Notes: a model not told the origin generated them from the sequence alone. A DNA stretch of 64,000 bases from Limnobacter sp. MED105 (GCF_000170915.1 NZ_ABCT01000014.1:1-64000); one strand, 5' to 3'. Positions 7,828-17,432 are shown, counted from the stretch's first letter. Translations and numbers: made by a program.

Positions 7828-8250
7828 ATGTCGCTATTTAATTCTTTCAAACTGGCCGGTGGCGCGATGCAAGCGCAAACCACACGTCTGAACACAGTGG
7901 CGAGCAACCTCGCCAACGTCGACACGGCAGCGGGTGACCCCAATTCTGTTTATCAAGCCCGAAAAGTTGTGTTCGAAGCCGTGCTTCAAAAAGCGGCGCC
8001 TGGCAAGGCCTCGCTGGCTGAGAACGTGCAGGTGAAAGACATTGTGGAAGACAAAACCGAGGCCAAAAAAATGTTCGATCCCAAGCACCCCATGGCCGAT
8101 GAAGACGGATATGTCTACATGCCCAATGTGAATGCCGTGGAAGAAATGGTCGACATGCTGGCCGCCTCGCGCAGCTACCAAACCAACGCAGAAGTAATGA
8201 ACACAGCCAAACAGTTGATGTTGAAAACCTTGAACATGGGCAACCAGTAA
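7828..8250 (+). CDS. flgC: FlgC, proximal rod protein
   Basis: The 140-residue protein shows both terminal rod motifs: TTRLNTVASNLANVDTA near residues 18-34 and, at the end, VDMLAASRSYQTNAEVMNTAKQLMLKTLNMG. These segments form the coiled-coil D0 domain shared by all axial proteins. FlgC assembles with FlgB and FlgF in the proximal rod. It follows flgB by 17 bases and precedes flgD by 13, inside one operon. Length is normal for the family. Confidence 0.95.
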   Translation: MSLFNSFKLAGGAMQAQTTRLNTVASNLANVDTAAGDPNSVYQARKVVFEAVLQKAAPGKASLAENVQVKDIVEDKTEAKKMFDPKHPMADEDGYVYMPNVNAVEEMVDMLAASRSYQTNAEVMNTAKQLMLKTLNMGNQ

Positions 8251-8263
8251 GGAGCAATGAAAA

Positions 8264-8935
8264 ATGACGATTGACGTAACTTCCGCACTGGGTAACAACA
8301 GCGGCACCACAGCAGCAAAAAAGAAAACCGATGAAAACAGCCCCGAAGCGATTCAGGAGCGGTTCATGTCTTTGCTGGTGGCCCAGTTGAAAAACCAGGA
8401 TCCACTGGCCCCCATGGACAATGCCCAGGTGACCAGTCAAATGGCTCAGTTAAACACCGTTACCGGCATTAACACACTGAATGCCACCATGGAAGGCGTA
8501 GCAGCGTCGATCAATGCCAACCAAACAGTACAGGCCACCAGCATGCTGGGTCGCGCAGTATTGACCGAAGGCAATGATCTGAAACTGGTGGATGGCAAAG
8601 CTGTGGGCTCCATGGAACTGAACCAGAGTGCCGACATTCTGCGCGTGAATGTGCTGGATGCCGGGGCGAATGTGGTGCGCACCATCGAATTGGGCCCGCA
8701 ATCCAAAGGTACGCATGAGTTTGAGTGGGACGGCAAAAGCAACGACGGCAGCACCTTGCCCGCCGGCAACTACAAGTTTGAGATCGAAGCAAAAGCAGCA
8801 GGCAAAGACGCCAGCGTCACTCCACTGACCCTTTCTGTGGTTCAAGGCGTGCGCAATGCCGGCGCAGAAGGCACCAAACTTTTAACCAGCAATGGCAGCG
8901 AAATTACCTTCGCAGACATCAAGCAGGTTTTCTAA
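8264..8935 (+). CDS. flgD: FlgD, hook cap (hook-assembly scaffold)
   Basis: The 223-residue protein has the FlgD N-terminal region (residues 29-48, QERFMSLLVAQLKNQDPLAP, then MDNAQVTSQMAQLNTVTGIN). The C-terminal half carries a FlgD Ig-like/tudor pair, with the typical run FEWDGKSNDGSTLPAGNYKFEI. FlgD sits at the hook tip and guides FlgE polymerisation, then is discarded when FlgK arrives. It lies directly before its substrate gene flgE, as expected. Confidence 0.95.
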   Translation: MTIDVTSALGNNSGTTAAKKKTDENSPEAIQERFMSLLVAQLKNQDPLAPMDNAQVTSQMAQLNTVTGINTLNATMEGVAASINANQTVQATSMLGRAVLTEGNDLKLVDGKAVGSMELNQSADILRVNVLDAGANVVRTIELGPQSKGTHEFEWDGKSNDGSTLPAGNYKFEIEAKAAGKDASVTPLTLSVVQGVRNAGAEGTKLLTSNGSEITFADIKQVF

Positions 8936-8961
8936 ATTAAAGATTTTTCAAGGAGTCAAGC

Positions 8962-10275
8962 ATGGCTTTTTCAGCAGGTGGTAGTTTCCAGCAGGGTTTG
9001 AGTGGTCTGAACGCAGCGCAGCGCGGTTTGGAAGTCATTGCAAACAACGTGTCCAACGCCAGTGTGGTCGGCTTTAAAGGATCGGAGGCAGAGTTCTCCG
9101 ATGTGTTCGCCCGAGCATTCAATGGCGCACGTTCTACCAATGGCATTGGTTTGGGTACCAGCCTTGCGGCGGTCACGCAAAACTTCAAACAAGGCAATAT
9201 CAACGTGACAGGCAACCCCTTGGACCTGGCCATCAGTGGCACTGGTTTCTTCAAGGTACAGGCTGGCAACGGTGACAACATTTATACCCGCAATGGTCAG
9301 TTCACATTGAACAATGAAGGCGTTATCGTGAACTCCCGTGGCGACAAACTGCAGGGCTTTCCGGTGGATGCAGCCACTGGCCGTCCGTCCGATGTTGCCC
9401 AGGATATTCTGGTGCCACGCGGCAGTATTCCTCCTGCTGCAACCCGTTCGGCCAATCTGGAATTGAACCTGGATGCACGCGCCACTGCCATCGATCCTGC
9501 TTTGGCATTTGATCCTGCCAATTTGAACACCTTCAACAATTCAACATCGATGACGGTGTATGACGAATTGGGCGGTGCGCACATCATGGCCATTTACATG
9601 CGCAAGGAAGCGTCCAACGACTGGTCCGTGTTTGCAACCGTCGACGGCACACAGGTCGACGTGGGTACTGCGCCCGTGGCTGTAACCACTGCACCTGCGC
9701 AATCGACTTCAGCCAACCTTCAATACGGCGTGGACGGTTTGTTGACCACGCCCAACAGTGGCAACCTGACCGTGGACATGTCGCGTTTTGTCACTGCCAG
9801 TGGTGTGCCATTTTCTTCCACAGGCACAGCACCCAATCAGTTCACCTTCGACATGAGCAATACCACCCAGTACGGCAGCTCGTTTGTGGTGCAAAACCTG
9901 GGTCAGGATGGTTTTGAATCCTCTCCATTTGCAGGTTTTGATGTGGGCGCAGACGGCATGTTGACCATCAGCTACGCGAACGGTCAGTTGGTGAATCATG
10001 CACAAATTGGTTTGTATCGTTTCCCGAATCCCGAAGGTTTGCAGCCAGTGGGTTCGAATGGCTGGTTGGCCACCAACTCCTCGGGACCTGAATTGGTGTC
10101 GCTGAGTGAAGACACCGCATTCGGCATTATCCAGTCGGGTGCTTTGGAAGAATCGAACATTGATTTGACGGCTGAACTGGTGGCCATGATTTCCGCACAG
10201 CGCGTGTATCAGGCCAACTCACAGACCATTAAAACGCAAGATTCAATTTTCCAGACCATCACCAACCTTCGTTAA
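8962..10275 (+). CDS. flgE: FlgE, flagellar hook protein
   Basis: The 437-residue axial protein has the N-terminal D0 signature (GLSGLNAAQRGLEVIANNVSNASVVGFK) and the C-terminal heptad region (LEESNIDLTAELVAMISAQRVYQANSQTIKTQD). Between them lies a variable hook domain with the conserved stretch FTLNNEGVIVNSRGDKLQGFP. FlgE forms the curved universal joint outside the cell. Its length is close to that of other beta- and gammaproteobacterial hook proteins. It is the fourth gene of the operon, with an AAGGAG ribosome site. Confidence 0.96.
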   Translation: MAFSAGGSFQQGLSGLNAAQRGLEVIANNVSNASVVGFKGSEAEFSDVFARAFNGARSTNGIGLGTSLAAVTQNFKQGNINVTGNPLDLAISGTGFFKVQAGNGDNIYTRNGQFTLNNEGVIVNSRGDKLQGFPVDAATGRPSDVAQDILVPRGSIPPAATRSANLELNLDARATAIDPALAFDPANLNTFNNSTSMTVYDELGGAHIMAIYMRKEASNDWSVFATVDGTQVDVGTAPVAVTTAPAQSTSANLQYGVDGLLTTPNSGNLTVDMSRFVTASGVPFSSTGTAPNQFTFDMSNTTQYGSSFVVQNLGQDGFESSPFAGFDVGADGMLTISYANGQLVNHAQIGLYRFPNPEGLQPVGSNGWLATNSSGPELVSLSEDTAFGIIQSGALEESNIDLTAELVAMISAQRVYQANSQTIKTQDSIFQTITNLR

Positions 10276-10300
10276 TGTGAACTGAAGCGGGATCGCAAGA

Positions 10301-11038
10301 ATGGACAAACTGATTTTCCTGGCCGCCCAAGCCGCCAAAGGCACAATGTCTCGCCAAGAGAACATTGCCAACAACCTGGCCAACGTGAACACGCCCGGGT
10401 TTAGGCAACAACTCATGGCTTTTCAAAGCGCGCCTGTGACAGGCGAGGGCAGTGGTTCCAGAAGCTTTGCGGTGGAAACCAGCATTGGCTTTGACACCAC
10501 GCCAGGACAAATTCAGTCCACGGGGCGGGAAATGGACGTGGCCATTCAAGGCGAGGGCTGGTTTGCAGTCAACGACGCGAAAGGCAATGAAGCCTACACC
10601 CGCAACGGCTCCTTTCAGCTGGATGGGCAGGGCAATCTGGTGACCCAGGAAGGTTATTCGGTGATTGGCAGCAATGGCCCTATCAATGTACCGCCTGACC
10701 ACCGTTTGTCGTTCGAAGGCGATGGTTCTGTGTCTGCCATTCCAATCAGTGGCGACACCAATGTGGTTCAGTTGGGCCGCTTGAAACTCGTGAATATTCC
10801 CGAAGGTGACATTAATCGTGGTGACGACGGTTTGTTTCGCGCTGCCAATGGCGATCCGGCCGAAGCAGATTTGAATGTGCGTGTGGCGGGTGGTTTTATT
10901 GAATCGAGCAATGTGAATGCGGTGGACATGATGGTGCAAATGATCACCGCGGCCCGCCAGTATGAAACCCAAATGAAAATGATCAGCACGGCCAAAGAAA
11001 ACGGCCAGGCCGCCAACAGCCTGTTTGGCATGAATTAA
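10301..11038 (+). CDS. flgF: FlgF, proximal rod protein
   Basis: A 245-residue rod protein. It begins [35 protein letters not shown], with the flagellar basal-body rod signature, and ends with [27 protein letters not shown], the matching C-terminal helix. The middle part has the hook/rod beta motif [21 protein letters not shown]. FlgF lies between the FlgB/FlgC part and FlgG in the rod. It is 26 bases after flgE and 14 before flgG. Normal length and no anomalies. Confidence 0.95.
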   Translation: MDKLIFLAAQAAKGTMSRQENIANNLANVNTPGFRQQLMAFQSAPVTGEGSGSRSFAVETSIGFDTTPGQIQSTGREMDVAIQGEGWFAVNDAKGNEAYTRNGSFQLDGQGNLVTQEGYSVIGSNGPINVPPDHRLSFEGDGSVSAIPISGDTNVVQLGRLKLVNIPEGDINRGDDGLFRAANGDPAEADLNVRVAGGFIESSNVNAVDMMVQMITAARQYETQMKMISTAKENGQAANSLFGMN

Positions 11039-11052
11039 GGAGAAAACCCATC

Positions 11053-11835
11053 ATGATGCGTTCTTTGTGGATTGCAAAAACAGGTCTGGATGCCCAGCAA
11101 ACCCAGCTGGATGTGATTTCAAACAACCTGGCCAACACAGCCACCAACGGCTTTAAACGCTCGCGCGCTGTGTTTGAAGATTTGCTGTACCAAACCCTTC
11201 GCCAGCCCGGTGCACAAACCACCGAGCAAACCCAGGTGCCTTCCGGCCTGCAAATTGGTACGGGTGTAAAGCCGGTGTCTACAGTGCGAAATTTTGCACA
11301 GGGTAACTTGCAGCAAACCGGCAACACACTCGATGTGGCCATCAACGGCCAGGGGTTTTTCCAGGTTCAAATGCCCGATGGCACCACCAGCTACACCCGC
11401 GATGGCAGCATTCAGATTGACGCCAACGGCACACTGGTCACTTCCAACGGTTACCCCGTGCTTGGTCCTGTCACCATTCCGCAAGGCGTCCAGGAAATAT
11501 CAATTTCTCAAGATGGTGTGGTGTCCGCAGTGGTGCAGGGGCAGGTTCAACCCCAGGAACTGGGTCAAATCCAGTTGGCGAGTTTTGTAAATCCGGCCGG
11601 CTTGTTCAGCATGGGTCAAAACCTGTATTCAGAAACAGCCGCCTCAGGCGCACCTACACAAGCTGTGGCAGGTACCAATGGCGTGGGCTTTGTTTCCCAA
11701 GGCTTTGTCGAAACATCCAACGTCAACGTGGTGGAAGAACTGGTCGGCTTGATTCAGGCCCAGCGTGCCTATGAAATCAACTCCAAGGCAATCTCCACAT
11801 CAGACCAGATGTTACAGCGCTTATCTCAGCTTTGA
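11053..11835 (+). CDS. flgG: FlgG, distal rod protein
   Basis: The 260-residue protein starts [36 protein letters not shown], the classical distal-rod opening, and ends with [31 protein letters not shown]. FlgG forms the distal rod crossing the peptidoglycan, around which the P and L rings assemble. The family is highly conserved at about 260 residues, and this copy fits exactly. A TTAAGGAGAAAA ribosome site precedes the start. The next genes encode the two rings and the rod cap. Confidence 0.96.
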   Translation: MMRSLWIAKTGLDAQQTQLDVISNNLANTATNGFKRSRAVFEDLLYQTLRQPGAQTTEQTQVPSGLQIGTGVKPVSTVRNFAQGNLQQTGNTLDVAINGQGFFQVQMPDGTTSYTRDGSIQIDANGTLVTSNGYPVLGPVTIPQGVQEISISQDGVVSAVVQGQVQPQELGQIQLASFVNPAGLFSMGQNLYSETAASGAPTQAVAGTNGVGFVSQGFVETSNVNVVEELVGLIQAQRAYEINSKAISTSDQMLQRLSQL

Positions 11836-11883
11836 TTCTTGAAACATTGGGCACACTGAATGTGTTCTGATGGAGTGTATGGC

Positions 11884-12573
11884 ATGAAAAGATTGGTTCT
11901 AATCGGTTTAACGGCAGCGTTTTCAATAACTTTAGGGGCTTGTTCAACTTTCGCACCGAAAGTGGACATGCCCGAGAAAACCACCGTGTCGCAGCAGGTT
12001 CAACAACCCGCCCAAGTCGCCATGGCCGCGCCAACTGGCAGCCTTTATAGCCCTGCCACCTACCGCCCTCTGTTTGAAGACCAGCGCGCCCGCTTTTTGG
12101 GTGACACGCTCACCATTCAAATCATTGAGCAGATCAACGCTGCGCAAACCAACTCCATGAGTGCCTCACGCAGTGACTCTGCAAGTATCGATGTGCCACT
12201 GATTCAGGGTTTCTTTGGCAGCCGCGATTTGCGCGCCATCAACGGCAGTGCCAGCAGCGACAAAGATTTTTCTGGCGAGGGTTCCAGCCGCGCCGCGAAT
12301 ACCTTGACTGGGTCCATTACGGTCACAGTTGCCAGCGTATTGCCCAATGGCAATTTACAGGTTGTGGGTGAAAAGCAGATTGGCACCAATCGCGAAGTGG
12401 AATATTTGAAATTCAGTGGTGTCGTGAACCCCATCACCATATTGCCCGGCAACGTGGTGCCCAGCACCAAGGTTGCTGATGCCCGCATTGAATATCGTGG
12501 AAAAGGCGCATTGGACTCTGCCACTGCCATGGGCTGGTTGAGCCGCTTTTTCCTGACTGTATTGCCTTTCTGA
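11884..12573 (+). CDS. flgH: FlgH, L-ring lipoprotein
   Basis: The open frame reaches back to 11860, but the ATG at 11884 gives a proper lipoprotein signal (MKRLVLIGLTAAFSITLGAC, lipobox LGAC with Cys20) and has a GGAGTG site upstream. The mature protein of about 210 residues carries the FlgH run RARFLGDTLTIQIIEQINA and a C-terminal VLPNGNLQVVGEKQIGTNREVEYLKFSGVVNP. FlgH forms the L ring in the outer membrane, anchored by its N-terminal lipid. Total length of 229 residues is normal for the family. Confidence 0.94.
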   Translation: MKRLVLIGLTAAFSITLGACSTFAPKVDMPEKTTVSQQVQQPAQVAMAAPTGSLYSPATYRPLFEDQRARFLGDTLTIQIIEQINAAQTNSMSASRSDSASIDVPLIQGFFGSRDLRAINGSASSDKDFSGEGSSRAANTLTGSITVTVASVLPNGNLQVVGEKQIGTNREVEYLKFSGVVNPITILPGNVVPSTKVADARIEYRGKGALDSATAMGWLSRFFLTVLPF

Positions 12574-12586
12574 ACTGGACCACATC

Positions 12587-13732
12587 ATGAAACGCATTTC
12601 CTTTCTGGAACTGAAAGATCGAATTCTCAAGGGTGCTGTATTGGCACTGACCGCCGCCGCTGTCATGGCTTTTGGCACACAGGCCGAGGCCCAAACCCGA
12701 ATTCGTGATCTGGTCACTGTGTCTGGCGTTCGCTCCAACCCTGTGTATGGATATGGCCTCGTGATTGGCCTGGATGGCACCGGCGACCAAACCACGCAAA
12801 CGCCGTTTACAAGTCAAAGCATTGTGTCCATGCTGCAGCAGTCGGGCATTACCTTGCCACCCGGTGCCAATTTGCAGCTGAAAAATGTGGCCTCAGTCAT
12901 GGTCACTGCCAATTTGCCAGCCTTTGCTCAGCCTGGCCAAGCGATCGATGTGACAGTCTCGTCCATCGGCAATGCCAAAAGCCTGCGCGGTGGCATGTTG
13001 CTGATGACCCCGCTGAAAGGCGCAGACGGCCAGGTGTACGCCCTGGCCCAAGGTCAACTGATTGTGGGTGGTGCAGGCGCTTCTGCAGGGGGCTCTAAAA
13101 CCGTGATCAACCACTTGTCGGCAGGCCGCATTCCTGCAGGTGCCTTGGTTGAGCGTGAAGTGGCCTCTCCTTTCTTGCTGGGTGAAACCCTGCAACTTGA
13201 GTTGACCAGCACCGATTTCTCCAATGCCATTCGCGTGGCCGAGGCGATCAACAACAACATGGGGCCGAATGTGGCCCAGGCGCTCGATGGCCGTACCATC
13301 AAAGTTCGTGCCCCTTCCAACCCCAATGACCGCGTCGCGTTTCTGTCGCGTGTTCAGGAACTGAGCATCAACAAAGCCATGGGCAGTGCCAAGGTGATCG
13401 TGAATGCACGCACCGGCTCTGTGGTCATGAATCAGGCGGTGATGCTTGAAAGTTGTGCTGTGGCCCACGGCAACCTCACCGTAAAAATTACCTCTACCCC
13501 AGTCATTTCTCAGCCTGCACCGTTTGGTCAGGGCGAAACCGTGGTGACCGAGGTGGCCGACATTCAAATTTCCGAGTCCGGCGGTGAGCTGATCGAAATC
13601 AAGGGTGCTGCACAATTGTCCGATGTGGTCAAAGCCCTGAATGCATTGGGCGCTACACCCAGCGACCTGATTTCCATTTTGCAGGCCATGCAAACAGCGG
13701 GCAGCCTGAAAGCCGAACTTGAGGTGATCTAA
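12587..13732 (+). CDS. flgI: FlgI, P-ring protein
   Basis: The 381-residue protein has a signal peptide (roughly residues 1-35, ending GTQAEAQ) and then the FlgI core, starting RIRDLVTVSGVRSNPVYGYG with LVIGLDGTGDQT after it. It ends in KALNALGATPSDLISILQAMQTAGSLKAELEVI, the family's usual close. FlgI subunits form the ring in the peptidoglycan layer around FlgG. Assembly needs FlgA. The stop codon is directly followed by the flgJ ATG with no gap, so the pair is likely translationally coupled. Confidence 0.95.
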   Translation: MKRISFLELKDRILKGAVLALTAAAVMAFGTQAEAQTRIRDLVTVSGVRSNPVYGYGLVIGLDGTGDQTTQTPFTSQSIVSMLQQSGITLPPGANLQLKNVASVMVTANLPAFAQPGQAIDVTVSSIGNAKSLRGGMLLMTPLKGADGQVYALAQGQLIVGGAGASAGGSKTVINHLSAGRIPAGALVEREVASPFLLGETLQLELTSTDFSNAIRVAEAINNNMGPNVAQALDGRTIKVRAPSNPNDRVAFLSRVQELSINKAMGSAKVIVNARTGSVVMNQAVMLESCAVAHGNLTVKITSTPVISQPAPFGQGETVVTEVADIQISESGGELIEIKGAAQLSDVVKALNALGATPSDLISILQAMQTAGSLKAELEVI

Positions 13733-14146
13733 ATGGCGCCATTGTCGAACAACCCCGTGGACACCCAACAAATGCTGTCGATGGATTCGCGCAGCCTGGA
13801 GGGCTTGAAGCGAGGCGCACGCGCAGAACGCGGCAGCGAAGAATTCAATGCTGCAGTCGATAAAGTGGCGGTGCAATTTGAATCAATTTTCTTGCAAATG
13901 GCCCTGAAAAGTATGCGGGATGCCACGCCCGAAGGTGGCTTGTTCACCGATTCCAGCACCAAAACTTACCAGGGCATGTACGACCAGGAACTGGTCCAGA
14001 AACTATCAGGCAAAGGTTTGGGTTTGGCAGGCGAAATTGCCAGGCAATTAAAAGCCGGGGCTGGTGTGGGTGGCGAGCAAACCATTTTCCCGCCGGGACA
14101 GGTAAAAAAGGACTTGCCCTCAACTTTCCCGAAAACTGACCGTTAA
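13733..14146 (+). CDS. flgJ: FlgJ, short form: rod-cap domain only
   Basis: The 137-residue protein matches the N-terminal rod-binding domain of FlgJ (residues 38-105: DKVAVQFESIFLQMALKSMRDA, then TYQGMYDQELVQKLSGKGLGLAGEIARQL). The family's beta- and gammaproteobacterial members are usually about 300 residues or more and carry a C-terminal glucosaminidase. Here the frame ends after a short Pro/Lys tail, 30 bases before flgK, with no room for a hydrolase. The rod must therefore cross the cell wall with the help of a separate enzyme, as in organisms that use a stand-alone lytic transglycosylase. The sequence shows no frameshift remnant of a lost domain. Confidence 0.9.
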   Translation: MAPLSNNPVDTQQMLSMDSRSLEGLKRGARAERGSEEFNAAVDKVAVQFESIFLQMALKSMRDATPEGGLFTDSSTKTYQGMYDQELVQKLSGKGLGLAGEIARQLKAGAGVGGEQTIFPPGQVKKDLPSTFPKTDR

Positions 14147-14176
14147 GTCGTTCAAGACACCAAAGGATCCTGAATT

Positions 14177-15907
14177 ATGTCGAACTCGGTCTACGGAATT
14201 GCGCTCAGCGGCCTGAATGCGGCCCGGGCAGGGCTATCCACCACCTCGCACAACATTGCGAACAGCAACACCGTTGGCTTTAACCGCCAGCAGGTGATCC
14301 AACAGTCACGTCCGTCCACGGGCAGCGACATTGGTTATATCGGGCAAGGTGTCGATATTGCATCGGTACAGCGTGTGTACTCTGATTTCATCAATTCGCA
14401 AGAACAGAAAGCCACTTCAGATGCTGCTTTTTACAATGCCAAGGCCCAGCAAATTGCGCGCGTAGATGCGATGATCGCCGACGATGCCTCAGGTCTTTCC
14501 AGCGCATTGAGCATCTTCTTCGGTGCAGCACAAACACTCTCGACCAACCCTGCCGATCTGGCTGCACGCCAAAACTATTTGTCTTCTGCTGAAACCCTGA
14601 GTTCCCGTTTCAATGGTTTGAACACGGTGATGGATGAACTGCGCAGTGCCACCAACCTGAAGGTTCGTGACACCGTGGAGCAATTGAACAATGCCACATC
14701 GCAAATAGCCGCCCTGAACAATCAGATTGTGACAGCACTGAACCAGACGTCCAACGGTGGTCCCCCCAACGACTTGATGGATCGTCGTGACAAATTGATT
14801 CTAGAGTTGTCCGAGCAAGTACAAACCACCCGTGTGGACATGGCCGATGGCTCAACCAATCTGTTCTTGGCCAATGGTCAGTCATTGGTGATTGGTACTA
14901 CGCAGTTTAAAGTTCAAACTCAGGTGGATCCTCAAGATCCACAAAACCTGTTGGTCGGCATGACCACCAATGTCAATGGTCAGGACCGTTTGCTGGCATT
15001 CGATTCCGGCAGTTTGGGCAATGGCGCTTTGGCAGGTTTCCTGAGTTTTCGGGAAGAGGAACTGACTGAATACCAAAACACCATTGGTTTGCTGGCTGCG
15101 CGCATCGGCCAAACTGTCAATGACATTCAAACGGCTGGGGTCGACCTTGACAACAACCCAGCCAGCGCACTGTTCAGCTTTGGCAGCAGTGGTAGTTTTG
15201 TGGACGACATTTCTCGCGTTGTTCCCAATGTAAACAACAGCACGGTCAACCCAACGCAAGTCACCTTGCGTGGTCTGGATTTGTCCAAGCTTGGCCCTGC
15301 CGAATACGAAGTTCAAATTGTGGGTAGCCAACCTCGCTATCGCGAAGTGGGCTCGGATGGCCCGTTTGTTCCTGCAAGCCTGGTGACCGATCCCAGCGGT
15401 GATTACTATGAATTCGCGATCCTGCAGGCGCACCTTTGCTCATTTTCATTGAACAATGCCACACCGCAAGAAGGGGACCGCTTTGTGCTAATGCCCGTGC
15501 GTGAAGCCGCATTGAACATGCGCACAGCGATTGACCGTCCATCGGAAGTCGCGGCCTCGTCGGCTGTGAATCCCAGTATCGGCAACAACGAGAACATTCT
15601 GGCGGTGGCTGCATTACAAAATTCACGCACCCTGTTTCAGTCCAATAACTCGGCGGGTGTGTCCATTTCTGACGGCTTTAACCAGCTGGTGAGTCGAGTG
15701 GGCAACAAAACCCGTGAATTTAATCTGGCTGCTGAGTCGCGCGAAACCGTGTTGAACCAGGTGGCTGATTCACGCGATGCCTTGCAAGGCGTGAACATGG
15801 ACGAAGAGGCCGCCAACCTGATCAAGTTTCAGCAGGCTTACCAGGCTTCCGGACGGGTTATTTCATTGTCCAAAGAATTGTTTGATCAAATCCTCAGCAT
15901 GTTCTGA
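14177..15907 (+). CDS. flgK: FlgK, first hook-filament junction protein (HAP1)
   Basis: The 576-residue axial protein opens with NSVYGIALSGLNAARAGLST and TSHNIANSNTVGFNRQQV and closes with DEEAANLIKFQQAYQASGRVISLSKELFDQILSM, the paired D0 helices of HAP1. The middle shows the flgK-specific NDLMDRRDKLILELSEQV. FlgK joins the hook to the filament and is delivered by FlgN, encoded at 5512-6036. It is longer than rod proteins because of variable outer domains. The flgJ-flgK gap is 30 bases. Confidence 0.95.
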   Translation: MSNSVYGIALSGLNAARAGLSTTSHNIANSNTVGFNRQQVIQQSRPSTGSDIGYIGQGVDIASVQRVYSDFINSQEQKATSDAAFYNAKAQQIARVDAMIADDASGLSSALSIFFGAAQTLSTNPADLAARQNYLSSAETLSSRFNGLNTVMDELRSATNLKVRDTVEQLNNATSQIAALNNQIVTALNQTSNGGPPNDLMDRRDKLILELSEQVQTTRVDMADGSTNLFLANGQSLVIGTTQFKVQTQVDPQDPQNLLVGMTTNVNGQDRLLAFDSGSLGNGALAGFLSFREEELTEYQNTIGLLAARIGQTVNDIQTAGVDLDNNPASALFSFGSSGSFVDDISRVVPNVNNSTVNPTQVTLRGLDLSKLGPAEYEVQIVGSQPRYREVGSDGPFVPASLVTDPSGDYYEFAILQAHLCSFSLNNATPQEGDRFVLMPVREAALNMRTAIDRPSEVAASSAVNPSIGNNENILAVAALQNSRTLFQSNNSAGVSISDGFNQLVSRVGNKTREFNLAAESRETVLNQVADSRDALQGVNMDEEAANLIKFQQAYQASGRVISLSKELFDQILSMF

Positions 15908-15927
15908 TCGGGTTTCAAGGAAAAATT

Positions 15928-16905
15928 ATGGCAATCGGCAGAATCAGCACCAACCAGTACTTCAAGCTCAGCACAGACCGCATGAGCAAACAGCAAACTG
16001 AGCTGGTGAAACTACAAGGACAGTTGGCGACGGGGCAGCGCGTGCTGAAACCATCAGATGACCCTTTGGCCATGTCAGTTGCCCTTGGCGCGAAGGCGGG
16101 TGTTAAAACCATCGACAGCTACCAAAGCAACATCACGTATGTGAACAACCAGCTGGGTCAAATGGATGTGGCCTTGCAGTCGGCTTCTGACATCATGGTG
16201 TCTATCAAGGAAGCATTCCTGCAGGCTGGTAACGCCGCACTTAGCCCGGCCGACCGCGAAATTATTGCGCAAGACATTGAGGGCCGCATGGAAGAGTTGC
16301 GTGGCATTGCCAACCGCACCGACGCCAACGGTTATTACATGTTCTCCGGTACTTTCCAGGATCAGGAGCCATTCCAGACCCCTGGTGGTGCGATTACTGG
16401 CACTTTTCTCGAAACATCCACAGCTGCAGCCGGTGAGGCTGTAGTGGGTCGTGAAATTCAGGTGGCCAGCGGCCGTTTTGTAAACCTCAGTATTACCGGT
16501 CAAGACGCGTTTGTTGATCCGAACACCAACGAAGACGCATTTGCGATTCTTCGTGATGCCGTTGCCTTGTTGCGCAACCCAGCTTATCCCAACGGGCAAG
16601 AGGGCGCCACACCACAAGACACCTACCTGAGAGCATTCAATGACAAGGGTGCGCAGCTCGACGATATCTTTGACCAGGTTCAAATTTCCCGCACCAAGGT
16701 GGGTGTTCGTTTGCGTGAAGTAGAAACACTGCAGCAAATCAACCAATCGGCTCAGTTAGAGCTTGAGCGCGTTGCTGGCGAGGCGGTGGGGCTGGACTAT
16801 GCCAAGGCCATCAGCGAGCTGTCACAGGGCCAATTGCAGCTCCAGGCAGCACAACAAAGCTTTGCGAGTACCTCGCAGTTGACTTTGTTCAACTTTATTG
16901 GCTGA
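15928..16905 (+). CDS. flgL: FlgL, second hook-filament junction protein (HAP3)
   Basis: The 325-residue, flagellin-like protein begins MAIGRISTNQYFKLSTDRMSKQ with QLATGQRVLKPSDDPLAM soon after, the typical FlgL/flagellin N-terminal motif. It ends with LDYAKAISELSQGQLQLQAA and a phenylalanine-rich tail. FlgL sits between FlgK and the filament. It is the last gene of the operon. Its stop codon lies within the first bases of the large palindromic element that fills the next 530 bases. No flagellin gene occurs in the window. Confidence 0.94.
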   Translation: MAIGRISTNQYFKLSTDRMSKQQTELVKLQGQLATGQRVLKPSDDPLAMSVALGAKAGVKTIDSYQSNITYVNNQLGQMDVALQSASDIMVSIKEAFLQAGNAALSPADREIIAQDIEGRMEELRGIANRTDANGYYMFSGTFQDQEPFQTPGGAITGTFLETSTAAAGEAVVGREIQVASGRFVNLSITGQDAFVDPNTNEDAFAILRDAVALLRNPAYPNGQEGATPQDTYLRAFNDKGAQLDDIFDQVQISRTKVGVRLREVETLQQINQSAQLELERVAGEAVGLDYAKAISELSQGQLQLQAAQQSFASTSQLTLFNFIG

Positions 16906-17432
16906 ACTTGAAGAGTCAGCGCTGGGGGTTTTTAGCCAACTCGGCACGGGTTGCTTGTGCCGCACAGAAAACCGCTTGATCCCTTGTTGAATTGATTCTT
17001 GCTCACCTCGCTCGGCAAAAGGTCGAGCCGAGTCTTGGTGTCGGCTTGAAGCCGAACGCTGCGAATCCACTCAAACGGGGCGGTTTTCTTGAAGTGCGCC
17101 CCAAGCAATCCCACTGCCGAGTTGGCTTAAACCTACTGTGCGCCACCACTTGTAAGTTCAGCTCCGAGTCACTAGCGCTAGCGTCTCTCCATCACCGCGC
17201 AACTCACCGCTGGATTCACAGCCCAATCGGCGGCGGTGTTTCGATCGTCTCGCCTTCAAGAAAACCTGCCCGTTTGAATTCACCCGCCACGGTCGGCCGA
17301 AGGCCGGCACCGAGACTCGGCCCGCCTTTTTGCCGAGCGAGGTGAGTCAGGGTGAATATCAAAAAGGGAAATACAGGTTTTCAGGCGAGAGATTGAACAT
17401 CGCGCCGAATGGGTGAATAAACCAGACGATTA
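16903..17432. repeat. Long imperfect palindromic intergenic element, copy A
   Basis: This gap between convergent genes holds no credible gene. It is an imperfect palindrome centred near 17174. Paired segments at equal distance from that centre are: 17002-17020 with 17328-17346 (19 of 19 bases), 17071-17094 with 17254-17277 (22 of 24), the 7-mer GAAAACC at 16967-16973 with its complement at 17376-17382, and ACTCGGC-like ends near 16940 and 17404. The middle contains CTAGCGCTAG at 17172-17181. It shares blocks with the element at 24912-25447: 17221-17271 matches 25188-25238 at 50 of 51 bases, 17370-17395 matches 25345-25370 exactly, and 17154-17171 matches 25157-25174. It may fold as RNA, act as a two-way terminator, or be a mobile-type repeat. 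The function is unknown. Confidence 0.85.

Noticed and set aside
12893-13876. Antisense frame (327 codons) opposite flgI and flgJ
   Set aside because: It covers two well-supported flagellar genes on the other strand and has no domain of its own.
16992-17345. Open frame of about 117 codons inside palindromic element A, sharing peptides such as CKFSSES with a frame in element B
   Set aside because: The shared peptides follow from the shared DNA blocks. The frame crosses both arms of the palindrome, has no ribosome site, and its composition is unlike a protein.
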